Assembly: GCA_050748485.1 (NCBI GenBank)
Contig: JBOGPP010000092.1
Coordinates: 1-12,287 of the forward strand
Direction of reading: 5' to 3'
Length of the DNA: 12,287 nt
Source: TH5896 sp050748485
GTDB lineage: Archaea > Thermoproteota > Nitrososphaeria > Nitrososphaerales > Nitrososphaeraceae
This document shows, one piece after another, positions 7,026 through 12,287 of this stretch (its first letter is position 1; every line of letters begins with the position of its first letter). The notes beneath the pieces were generated by a model, which was not told the origin of the DNA, made no database searches, and worked only from the letters and a program-made list of their open reading frames with translations. Made by a program: the position numbers and the translations under genes.

Positions 7026-8244
7026 CAAGTCATCAATAACACGGGAATCAGCAGATATGCTCAAGAAACGTGATATAACAGCTGAAAAGCTAGATTGGTA
7101 TTTGGGGATGAGGACAGAGCTCCTAGTCTCAGGATTTTCGGAAAAAGATTTCGAACTGGTCCTAAAAGCAATAAATTTCTCAAGAAAAAAAGGATTTAAC
7201 TTACTAGCAATTGCTGCTGAATTCTCCGAATATGGGCGCCTAAAATCATCTATTCACACATTTAATGTTCAGCTATCAATATTAGAGAAAAAGTTCAGGG
7301 AAGTGGAAGAAAGGATCGCCATTGGCGAACAGATGATTGAATCAAAGAGCCAGCTGCAACGGAATATGGTACAATTAGAATCTATGGGATTCGGCCTTAA
7401 GCAGCTAAGGCGTCTCCTTAGCGTCATCAAAGAAATCAATGAAGCAAATGGCTTTTCAGAAACTGACGGTTATGCTGTTAAAATTTTTCTGGATCACGTT
7501 GAAAGATACTATGATAGCCTACTTGGTTTCGAGAAACGAGCAGGGGAATTAAAAGCCGAGACCAACAATCTCCAGATACAGTACCTAGGTCAGGTGAATA
7601 TTATGTCCGCTATACCGTATGTTGGAAGTGCCTTGGTGTACTTACTAAACAAAGGACTACAAGTAGATCAGATTCTGAAACTCGCAAAGCTGTCCCAAAC
7701 GCATCCTGATATTATTCAGCCATTTATACGAAGCGAAGGAGAGCAAGAAAAGCATGATGACTTTCCCAAATCTACGTCATCAACACATTTCTCATTTTCC
7801 CCTCCCTCCTCTTCATCATCATTCTCAGCACCTCCAACCCAACCTCATTCTCCATCTTCTTTTCAATCACAGCCTCAGAAAACTGCGGGGTTGACCCTTC
7901 AGAAATCGGCGTCAATTCCACCAGTGATAGAACCTAAGTCTACGGTCACTATTACAAACCCATCAGTAGACAAGGTAGGCTCCTCTGACAAAGAATCAGA
8001 TGTCCAACCGTTCGCACAGATAATGCCGGAAAAGCAACCACCTCCCATGAAAGTGCAGTATGACTTTCCTAGAATAGAAGCCGACGTATCTATTCATAGT
8101 GATGAGAATCCTCAGCCCTTAGAAATGAGGAGGAAAGAAAATAACAAAGAGATGTACAAGGTGAATTCTAATTCTCTGACGCGGACAGCTACAATTCATG
8201 GCAAACAAGTCAGCATTCCAAATTCAATCCTTCTGGGGATTTAA
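7000..8244 (+). CDS. Coiled-coil protein with Ser/Pro-rich linker, C-terminal part of the split HTH protein
   Basis: This 414-residue frame overlaps the HTH gene. Residues 20-75 carry an opening unit (ITAEKLDWYLGMRTEL) that I recall as internal in longer thaumarchaeal proteins. Residues 80-130 are coiled coil (LSILEKKFREVEERI). Then come MGFGLKQLRRLLSVIKEIN and a helical unit ending GSALVYLLNKGLQVDQIL. From about residue 250 the chain is low-complexity and disordered, rich in Ser, Pro and Gln (SPPSSSSSFSAPP). It ends in a short ordered tail (TIHGKQVSIPNSILLGI). There is no signal peptide or clear membrane helix, so it is likely cytoplasmic. ATG 7000 has no good Shine-Dalgarno, so synthesis would need coupling to the upstream gene or a +1 shift. 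Together the halves make about 600 residues. If the shift inactivates translation, this is the downstream half of a pseudogene. Confidence 0.7.
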   Translation: MSATILQTDKSSITRESADMLKKRDITAEKLDWYLGMRTELLVSGFSEKDFELVLKAINFSRKKGFNLLAIAAEFSEYGRLKSSIHTFNVQLSILEKKFREVEERIAIGEQMIESKSQLQRNMVQLESMGFGLKQLRRLLSVIKEINEANGFSETDGYAVKIFLDHVERYYDSLLGFEKRAGELKAETNNLQIQYLGQVNIMSAIPYVGSALVYLLNKGLQVDQILKLAKLSQTHPDIIQPFIRSEGEQEKHDDFPKSTSSTHFSFSPPSSSSSFSAPPTQPHSPSSFQSQPQKTAGLTLQKSASIPPVIEPKSTVTITNPSVDKVGSSDKESDVQPFAQIMPEKQPPPMKVQYDFPRIEADVSIHSDENPQPLEMRRKENNKEMYKVNSNSLTRTATIHGKQVSIPNSILLGI

Positions 8245-8326
8245 TAAAACACAAGAATTCGGGGAGTTCGATCATATCCGGAAGGTAAAAGGAGCTGACT
8301 GAAACACAAAGGAAAAGATCAATCAC

Positions 8327-8658
8327 ATGCTAATGAGAGAGAGGAATGTTGTGCTTCTACATAGCGTGCAAGGACAAAAATGTCATGTGAGAGGCAAATG
8401 TGATTCCTGCGGTATGGAAGATGTAGAAATACAACCTTACAAGTTAAAGAACGAGCAGATGATGCATACAGATACTAAAATCCATTGACATTGTCTGAAT
8501 TACAAGCTCTATTGTTCGACAAAAGTTAAAACAGTAAAACTGAGCTTACATCTTGACGAATATTGGCAACAGAATAGGCTATTTTGAAACATCTAGGAAT
8601 TCCACAATTTAGGGACATATTGGATCAGCCAGTGGAAGATTGTTTCACTTGTAGTTGA
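8327..8658 (+). pseudogene. Broken small zinc-binding protein gene
   Basis: A protein-like frame from ATG 8327 carries C-x5-C-x2-C (KCHVRGKCDSCG) and VEIQPYKLKNEQ, then reaches TGA at 8486-8488. The same frame continues straight on with HCLNYKLYC and LSLHLDEYWQQNR, so the product would hold a second Cys pair. After 8578 the sense moves to the -1 frame (AILKHLGIPQFRDILDQPVED) and ends at TGA 8656-8658. Joined, it is about 110 residues with two cysteine clusters suited to one or two zinc sites. The nonsense codon lies between two His codons; CGA to TGA would be a single transition. With both a stop and a frameshift, inactivation is the likeliest reading. I do not recognise the family. The preceding gene ends at 8244, so it may have been cotranscribed. 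Confidence 0.5.
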
Positions 8659-8767
8659 CGGATAATGATGAATACTGCTATTTATAACAATTACCAGCAA
8701 TTTCCTTCTTCTTAAGGTCGTCACAAGCATAAATAGCGTTTGGTCAAGGGAGTCAATCCTCTGGCCG

Positions 8768-8805
8768 ACAGGTGTTGTTTGCTCGCTAACCTGTGCGATT
8801 TTTTT
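8768..8805 (+). terminator. Hairpin followed by T7
   Basis: ACAGGT (8768-8773) pairs with ACCTGT (8789-8794) over a 15-base loop. Four bases later comes a run of seven T (8799-8805). The layout resembles a plus-strand terminator, which could end a transcript from the broken zinc-protein gene or an unannotated small RNA. The 6-bp stem is modest. Confidence 0.4.
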
Positions 8806-9138
8806 AGTCCGCTAATCAGAGATTTGCTTAAACTCCAAAGTTAGGGCCCTTCATTTCGTGTTCGAGTTTTTTGTGATCTTGTAATTCGGCCTCACTTTGA
8901 AGCCTTTTCAACAGACCACACACTTGAATTTCTTTCGAGAAAAAAAATCAAACTGCATGATATAATTTAGTATTGATACTATTTATAGATGCAAGTAATC
9001 TCCCACATTTTAGTTTATACTAACATACAAGTTTAAATTTAAATTCTTTCAACATTCAATCCAACATAAAAGATAACTCCTGAAGGCAGAGATCATTGTG
9101 GGTAGCCCAAAATTTGGACGAGTTTGTGGACTGGCAAC

Positions 9139-9164
9139 TTCTAGCTTTTTTTAATAAGCTAGAA
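9139..9164. repeat. Perfect 9-bp inverted repeat
   Basis: TTCTAGCTT (9139-9147) and AAGCTAGAA (9156-9164) form a perfect 9-bp stem around an 8-base T-rich loop. It lies about 100 bases beyond the stop of the minus-strand gene at 9266 and could terminate that transcript, although no T-tract follows on the minus strand. Confidence 0.45.
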
Positions 9165-9265
9165 TAGATAATTATCCTATGTTATCATAGTCATCAAACA
9201 ATTTGTATCTTGTGGAAGTCGTACGCCTGAGTTAAATTGCCCGCAAATGCAGCCGGGCTCTTGTG

Positions 9266-9658
9266 TTAGTCTACTTTTTTAATTACTCGTACGAAAGGTA
9301 ATTTATCTGAAAATTTTTTATCTGATTCTATGGCTTCGCTCCCATAACCCTGATCCTTAGTAAAGTAGTCAGATCTGTCCGGTTTAGCCTTTTTTTCAAA
9401 TTGTTTCGCTTCATCTTCAGTAATAGTTAGGTATACGTCGTGTCCATCCCAACCTTCCACTTTGTCTACTGGAATGTAATAGTATTTTCCACTTCTCTTC
9501 CCTTTTTTTATTACAATTGTATCCTTGTTCACAGCTTCTACTTCGCCAATTTCCTTCCCCTTTCTTTTTCTTACATAAACAGATTGTTTAGTCAGATCCA
9601 TTACGCTTTTAGTAGATTGATTATCTCGATCCAACTTATTCTGTCCCGTCCGGCTCAC
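9266..9658 (-). CDS. PRC-barrel/DUF2171-like protein
   Basis: A 130-residue soluble protein. Residues about 27-85 match the beta-barrel pattern of PRC/DUF2171 domains: VYVRKRKGKEIGEVEAV, DTIVIKKG, a YYYIPVDKVEGW strand pair, DVYLTITEDEA. The N-terminus is polar and the C-terminal 45 residues are charged and probably disordered (KKAKPDRSDYFTKDQGYG). Members of this group are often stress-related or bind partners via the barrel; the exact role here is unknown. The start is GTG at 9656-9658. A TATA-like box (GTTAAATAGT on the minus strand, 9678-9687) is centred about 25 bases upstream, which fits a leaderless transcript and favours GTG over the internal ATG at 9601. It is divergent from the stress-type gene at 10063. 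Confidence 0.7.
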   Translation of the reverse strand: MSRTGQNKLDRDNQSTKSVMDLTKQSVYVRKRKGKEIGEVEAVNKDTIVIKKGKRSGKYYYIPVDKVEGWDGHDVYLTITEDEAKQFEKKAKPDRSDYFTKDQGYGSEAIESDKKFSDKLPFVRVIKKVD

Positions 9659-10062
9659 AAGACCCGTTAATTATAATACTATTTAACGGTTTATCGAAAT
9701 GTCTGATGTCTTGCCAATCATTATAAAATTCGTCATATAGTAAAAGCCGCATTCACAGTTCTAACTTAATAGCTCGCATGTCTTAAGAGGATAATTTATA
9801 GACACCTATTGCTGTAGTATTTTTTCATATATTTGTGACTCCTCTATATTATTGATATTATTAGAATTAGATAGTATTTGAAGACCCGTAACAATGGTGA
9901 CCCCGCTTTGCCTCATGATCCAAATTAATGACTAGTTTTCTGTAAAAGGCGACCAAATAATAATATATTAATTTAGAACCGGGCTGTTAGATTGAAATAA
10001 ATACTAATCAGACAAATTAACGCCTATTCTTTTATAGTTTTTGTCGAATAAGCTCTGTTACA
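9659..10062. other. Divergent promoter region between 9658 and 10063
   Basis: About 400 AT-rich bases. They contain the TATA-like box of the PRC-barrel gene (9678-9687) and that of the plus-strand gene (CTTTTATAG, 10029-10037, about 30 bases before its ATG). A 36-codon minus-strand frame (9806-9916) is too weak to call. No RNA gene is recognised. Confidence 0.4.
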
Positions 10063-10394
10063 ATGGGAAAGTTGACTGACAAAGTTAAGGACACTTTAAC
10101 AGGCGCTAAAGACTCTGTAATCGGAAAAGAGGAAAATGCTGACAATAGAGTCTGACAGCGGTCCTTTAAATGAATATGAATCTAAAGAACCAATGACCCC
10201 CGCAAAGATAAAGGAGCATGAACCCACAGCTGTTAAGAGAGAGATGACTGAGAACATTGCCGAATCAGGTCAGGTCGGGACAAACCCCCAAGATGCAGCC
10301 GAGAGCTCGAAGGAGCGGGACGACAAAAGGAACAGCTGGCGCTACTCAAACTGGCAGTGACTACGAACAAGGAAGCGCAGGCACAAATCAATAA
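10063..10394 (+). pseudogene. Hydrophilic stress-type (CsbD-like start) protein gene with two +1 shifts
   Basis: Frame one starts at ATG 10063 (MGKLTDKVKDTLTGAKDSV, then IGKEENADN) and stops at TGA 10153-10155. The +1 frame carries ESDSGPLNEYESKEPMTPAK, KEHEPTAVKREMTENIAE and NPQDAAESSKE, ending at TGA 10358-10360. A second +1 shift at about 10316 restores a Gly/Thr/Gln-rich tail (TTKGTAGATQTGSDYEQGSA) ending at TAA 10392-10394. Removing one G from GGG (10317-10319) gives a seamless ERTTKG join. The joined product is about 110 residues, very hydrophilic, and resembles CsbD-like or other desiccation/stress proteins, though I cannot assign a family firmly. The promoter box at 10029-10037 is intact. 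All three segments have consistent composition, so the break is recent, a sequence error, or recoded. Confidence 0.55.
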
Positions 10395-10443
10395 AAAACC
10401 CTATCACAGTTGATCAATAGTAAGTCCGCAAAACGCCTTCCCC

Positions 10444-10469
10444 TTTTTTGTAGTTAATATAGATTTTTT
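10444..10469 (+). terminator. Two T6 tracts after the stress-type gene
   Basis: T6 runs at 10444-10449 and 10464-10469 lie 50-75 bases after the stop of the gene ending at 10394. Archaeal RNA polymerase commonly terminates at such U-rich tracts without a hairpin. The second tract overlaps promoter-like sequence (GTTAATATAG) of the following degenerate frame. Confidence 0.3.
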
Positions 10470-10480
10470 GTGTCAAATTC

Positions 10481-10849
10481 TTGCTGAATAGGAAGGTATA
10501 CGTGGTAAGTTGGGTTATCGAGGACACATCTTCAGATGAATCAGGGGCCTTTTTCAAGTCATACATGTAATTTTATTTCCGACTGGCTCACTCAAGAGTA
10601 ATCATTATCAAGAATGGTAACGGCGGATTGGCAAATTACAAATTAGGTTCGCACGATCTTAATTTTGACCTAAATTACTTGAATCCTCTCATATACTTTA
10701 TGTGGACAACCAACAGATCTTCAAACAATCTTAATCATTCGTATTTCTTTATGTATTTTGTTAAATTACTTTTTGAAAGCTTTCTGGCCAAAAACAAAAT
10801 TCAAGCATTTAACCTTCAATTAGATCTACTGCAGATGCATACTATCTGA
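10481..10849 (+). pseudogene. Degenerate reading frame with internal TAA
   Basis: From TTG 10481 one frame reads KVYVVSWVIEDTSSDESGAF, then FKSYM, and meets TAA at 10568-10570. The same frame is then open to 10849, with IIIKNGNGGLANYKLGSHDL and NYLNPLIYFMW, before turning into hydrophobic, AT-driven sequence. The first 28 residues look like genuine coding sequence, and the short segment after 10600 is plausible too. I do not recognise the family. A TATA-like GTTAATATAG lies about 25 bases before the TTG. It may be a short intact peptide gene or the remnant of a longer one; the part after about 10700 is probably not coding. Confidence 0.3.
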
Positions 10850-10893
10850 CTATCCGTCTGAAAGCATCACTAACTTCATTATCCGGTATATAA

Positions 10894-10903
10894 CATTTAA
10901 ATC
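10894..10903 (+). promoter_or_regulatory. TATA-like box of the secreted sequon-rich protein
   Basis: CATTTAAATC is centred about 28 bases before the ATG at 10926. It implies a leaderless transcript and supports that start. Confidence 0.45.
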
Positions 10904-10925
10904 GTATCTTAGACTGTTTATCTTA

Positions 10926-11318
10926 ATGAATCGAATATTTTTGATTGCATTAACTTTAGCATTGTCTTTGGGACTGATGACCATTGTTTCAACAGGCATA
11001 AGTCCTTCGTACGGACAACAAAACCAGTCGAGTAATACGACATCAACTCAACAAAACCAGACGACGGAAATTGGGAGTGCCGGTGAAATTGAAAATATGA
11101 CGGCTGGCAATATACCGGTACTTGGAAATGAGACCGATATTGAAAGCCAAAATGATACCTCTATAACAGAAGGATTGCAAAAAGAACAGTTAACGACTGA
11201 TACTAATACGACTAACAATCAGACTGAATCAGAAGGTAACCAGACTCAAAGAGGCCCTCTAGAGCAAATAGGTGAAGCGATTAGCGGTATATTTGGAGGA
11301 GGTAACCAGTCTAATTAG
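10926..11318 (+). CDS. Secreted Asn/Gln/Thr-rich protein with many N-glycosylation sequons
   Basis: A 130-residue protein. Residues 1-30 form a typical signal peptide (MNRIFLIALTLALSLGLM, then ISPSYG), with cleavage likely near residue 30. The mature part is low-complexity, rich in Asn, Gln, Thr, Ser and Glu, with no cysteine. It contains ten N-x-S/T sequons (NQS, NTT, NQT, NMT, NET, NDT, NTT, NQT, NQT, NQS), so an externally exposed, heavily glycosylated protein is likely. A short amphipathic segment near the C-terminus (LEQIGEAISGIFGGG) could contact membrane or another protein. It has no recognised domain. It has its own TATA-like box and a T-rich terminator, so it is probably monocistronic. 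Its role (surface layer, adhesion, hydration) is inference only. Confidence 0.8.
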   Translation: MNRIFLIALTLALSLGLMTIVSTGISPSYGQQNQSSNTTSTQQNQTTEIGSAGEIENMTAGNIPVLGNETDIESQNDTSITEGLQKEQLTTDTNTTNNQTESEGNQTQRGPLEQIGEAISGIFGGGNQSN

Positions 11319-11352
11319 ATCTTTTTCCCTTATTCATTTTTCTTTATTTCTG
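11319..11352 (+). terminator. T-rich termination region
   Basis: Right after the stop at 11316-11318 the plus strand carries successive T5 and T4 tracts (ATCTTTTTCCC, CATTTTTCTTTATTTC). This is a typical U-rich archaeal terminator without a needed hairpin. Confidence 0.5.
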
Positions 11353-11399
11353 GGATTTTAGATAAATATTCAACTCTTGCTAGAATAGAACATTATCCA

Positions 11400-11572
11400 T
11401 TAGTGCCGCTTTATTTTCATATATATCCACACTCCCGCACCAATTATTATTACCAGGATAATCAAGCCTACTAATATGGGCGCAAGTATTTGACAAGTAA
11501 CACTAACAGAGATATTATCACCAATAAGACAATTATTCCAATGATTACAATTGCGATTGTCCCTAAAGCCAA
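11400..11572 (-). pseudogene. Split two-helix small membrane protein
   Basis: The minus strand from TTG 11572 reads a hydrophobic helix (LGTIAIVIIGIIVLLVIIS) in a frame that ends at TAG. Shifting one base back (-1) near 11520-11525 joins it to GDNISVSVTCQILAPILVGL, then IILVIIIGAG, VWIYMKIKRH and TAA 11400-11402. The second frame gives a short polar loop with one Cys, a second membrane helix and a basic cytoplasmic tail, the layout expected of an intact protein of about 57 residues. The first helix also remains hydrophobic in the original frame to its stop (LLVLLVKYLRPY), so a 34-residue single-helix peptide is an alternative. The shift may be a mutation or sequence error. No promoter box is placed at the ideal distance. 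No family is recognised. Confidence 0.4.
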
Positions 11573-11636
11573 CTAACTAACTTTTTACTATACCCCAAAT
11601 GACTTAGTTCTTCATGATCAAATTATTTCTAATCAT

Positions 11637-11649
11637 GAAATATATAATG
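11637..11649 (+). promoter_or_regulatory. TATA-like box of nadE
   Basis: GAAATATATAATG is centred about 34 bases before ATG 11677 but overlaps the alternative ATG 11647. It therefore argues for the downstream ATG as the true nadE start. Confidence 0.45.
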
Positions 11650-11676
11650 GTTATTTCAATTCCTGTATCACGAATT

Positions 11677-12287
11677 ATGGATGATAAACGAAAGCGCAAG
11701 ATTATACGATCTATCACACAATTCATCAAATCAGAAATTCGAACTAGGAAATCCAACGGATTAATAATAGGAATGAGTGGAGGAATCGATTCTTCAGTAG
11801 CTGCCTGGCTAGGTGTCAAAGCACTCGGGACGGAGAGAATTTTTGGCTTGATCTTACCAGATTCATCAGTAACACCAAGAAAAGATACCAAGGATGCAGA
11901 GGAGCTTGCCCAGAAACTAAAAATTAGATACAAAGTTATCGAGGTGGGGAAAACGAAGGACCATCTCCTAAGGCATCTTCCAAAAAATAAATTAGCCAGG
12001 GCAAATTTTCTTGTTAGACTAAGAATGTCTATCTTGTATTATTACGCAGCTCTAATGAACAGACTCGTACTAGGTACGGGCGACAAAAGTGAGCTACGGC
12101 TAGGATACTTTACAAAGTACGGTGACGCCGCTGTCGATCTAATGCCACTTGGCGACCTTTATAAAACTGAAGTACGAGAACTCGCCGAATTCATGCAAAT
12201 TCCTTCGAAGATATCCAGAAAGAAAAGCAGTGCTAGATTGTGGAAAGGTCAAACGACAGAAGGTGAAATCGGATTAGTATATGAGAA
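11677..12287 (+). CDS. nadE: Ammonia-dependent NAD+ synthetase (partial)
   Basis: NadE performs the last step of NAD biosynthesis: deamido-NAD is adenylated with ATP and then amidated with ammonia. About 203 residues are visible before the window cuts the gene; the family is usually 250-275 long. Seen: the PP-loop ATPase motif SGGIDSS (34-40), LPDSSVTP (60-67), the R-x-R helix RANFLVRLRMSILYYYAA (108-125), and the deamido-NAD/ATP region LGTGDKSE (132-139) with GYFTKYGDAAVD (143-154). KKSSARLWKGQTTEGEIG near the edge matches the conserved C-terminal loop. No glutaminase domain is fused at the N-terminus, so free ammonia is the likely nitrogen donor, easily available in an ammonia oxidiser. The start is ATG 11677; the in-frame ATG 11647 would add ten residues but overlaps the TATA-like box. 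The catalytic residues look intact. Confidence 0.95.
   Translation, partial: MDDKRKRKIIRSITQFIKSEIRTRKSNGLIIGMSGGIDSSVAAWLGVKALGTERIFGLILPDSSVTPRKDTKDAEELAQKLKIRYKVIEVGKTKDHLLRHLPKNKLARANFLVRLRMSILYYYAALMNRLVLGTGDKSELRLGYFTKYGDAAVDLMPLGDLYKTEVRELAEFMQIPSKISRKKSSARLWKGQTTEGEIGLVYE

Larger units (their letters stand above)
8659..9265. other. Gene-free stretch with hairpins
   Basis: No reading frame here looks coding on either strand. It contains a terminator-like hairpin with a T7 tract (8768-8805), a short inverted repeat AGTAT-TG-ATACT (8969-8980), long A/T-rich stretches around 8940-9060, and a 9-bp stem-loop (9139-9164). Confidence 0.4.

Noticed and set aside
9806..9916. 36-codon minus-strand frame (begins MRQSGVTIVTGLQ)
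   Set aside because: It is short, Asn/Ile-rich in AT-rich DNA, with no promoter box at a convincing distance and no recognised family.
11647..11676. Upstream ATG as the nadE start
   Set aside because: It overlaps the TATA-like box, and the ten added residues are not typical of the family; ATG 11677 fits better.
11604..11933. Minus-strand frame of 109 codons
   Set aside because: It is antisense to nadE, whose catalytic motifs are unmistakable; a shadow frame.

Overview
The window looks like chromosomal DNA of an ammonia-oxidising archaeon (Nitrososphaerota/Thaumarchaeota), probably a soil type near Nitrososphaera/Nitrosocosmicus. The evidence is AT-rich DNA, archaeal-type NuoB, endonuclease IV and NadE proteins, TATA-like boxes about 25-35 bases upstream of many starts with little or no leader, and a HTH plus coiled-coil protein of a kind I recall from that lineage. 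The genus is an inference; no rRNA or amoA is present.

Layout. At 1-2014 are a lone complex I subunit gene nuoB (minus) with a hairpin just after its stop, then nfo (endonuclease IV, plus), divergently arranged. At 2015-3595 are a small conserved-looking hypothetical gene (minus), a long sparse intergenic region and a small plus-strand gene whose last 14 codons lie in the +1 frame. At 3596-5143 is a FAD/NAD(P) disulfide oxidoreductase of the dihydrolipoamide dehydrogenase family (minus) with two low-complexity insertions. At 5144-6458 is a gene graveyard: a single beta-propeller repeat fragment and a frameshifted secreted beta-barrel-like gene. At 6459-8244 are two overlapping reading frames (HTH part and coiled-coil/Ser-Pro part) that look like one protein split by a +1 shift. 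At 8245-9265 are the remains of a small zinc-binding protein gene (nonsense codon plus frameshift) and gene-free DNA. At 9266-10394 are a PRC-barrel/DUF2171-like gene (minus) and a frameshifted stress-type hydrophilic protein (plus). At 10395-11572 are a degenerate reading frame, an intact secreted protein full of N-glycosylation sequons, and a split two-helix membrane protein (minus). From 11677 to the window edge is nadE (ammonia-dependent NAD synthetase), cut by the edge.

The genes form no shared operon; nearly every one has its own promoter-like box. Core enzymes (NuoB, Nfo, the disulfide reductase, NadE) are intact while the small accessory genes between them are repeatedly broken. Most frameshifts go in the +1 direction, several beside short mononucleotide runs. 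That pattern, whether decay, recoding or insertion-type sequence error, is the most unusual feature of the window. I found no tRNA, rRNA, CRISPR array, insertion sequence or recognisable defence system.
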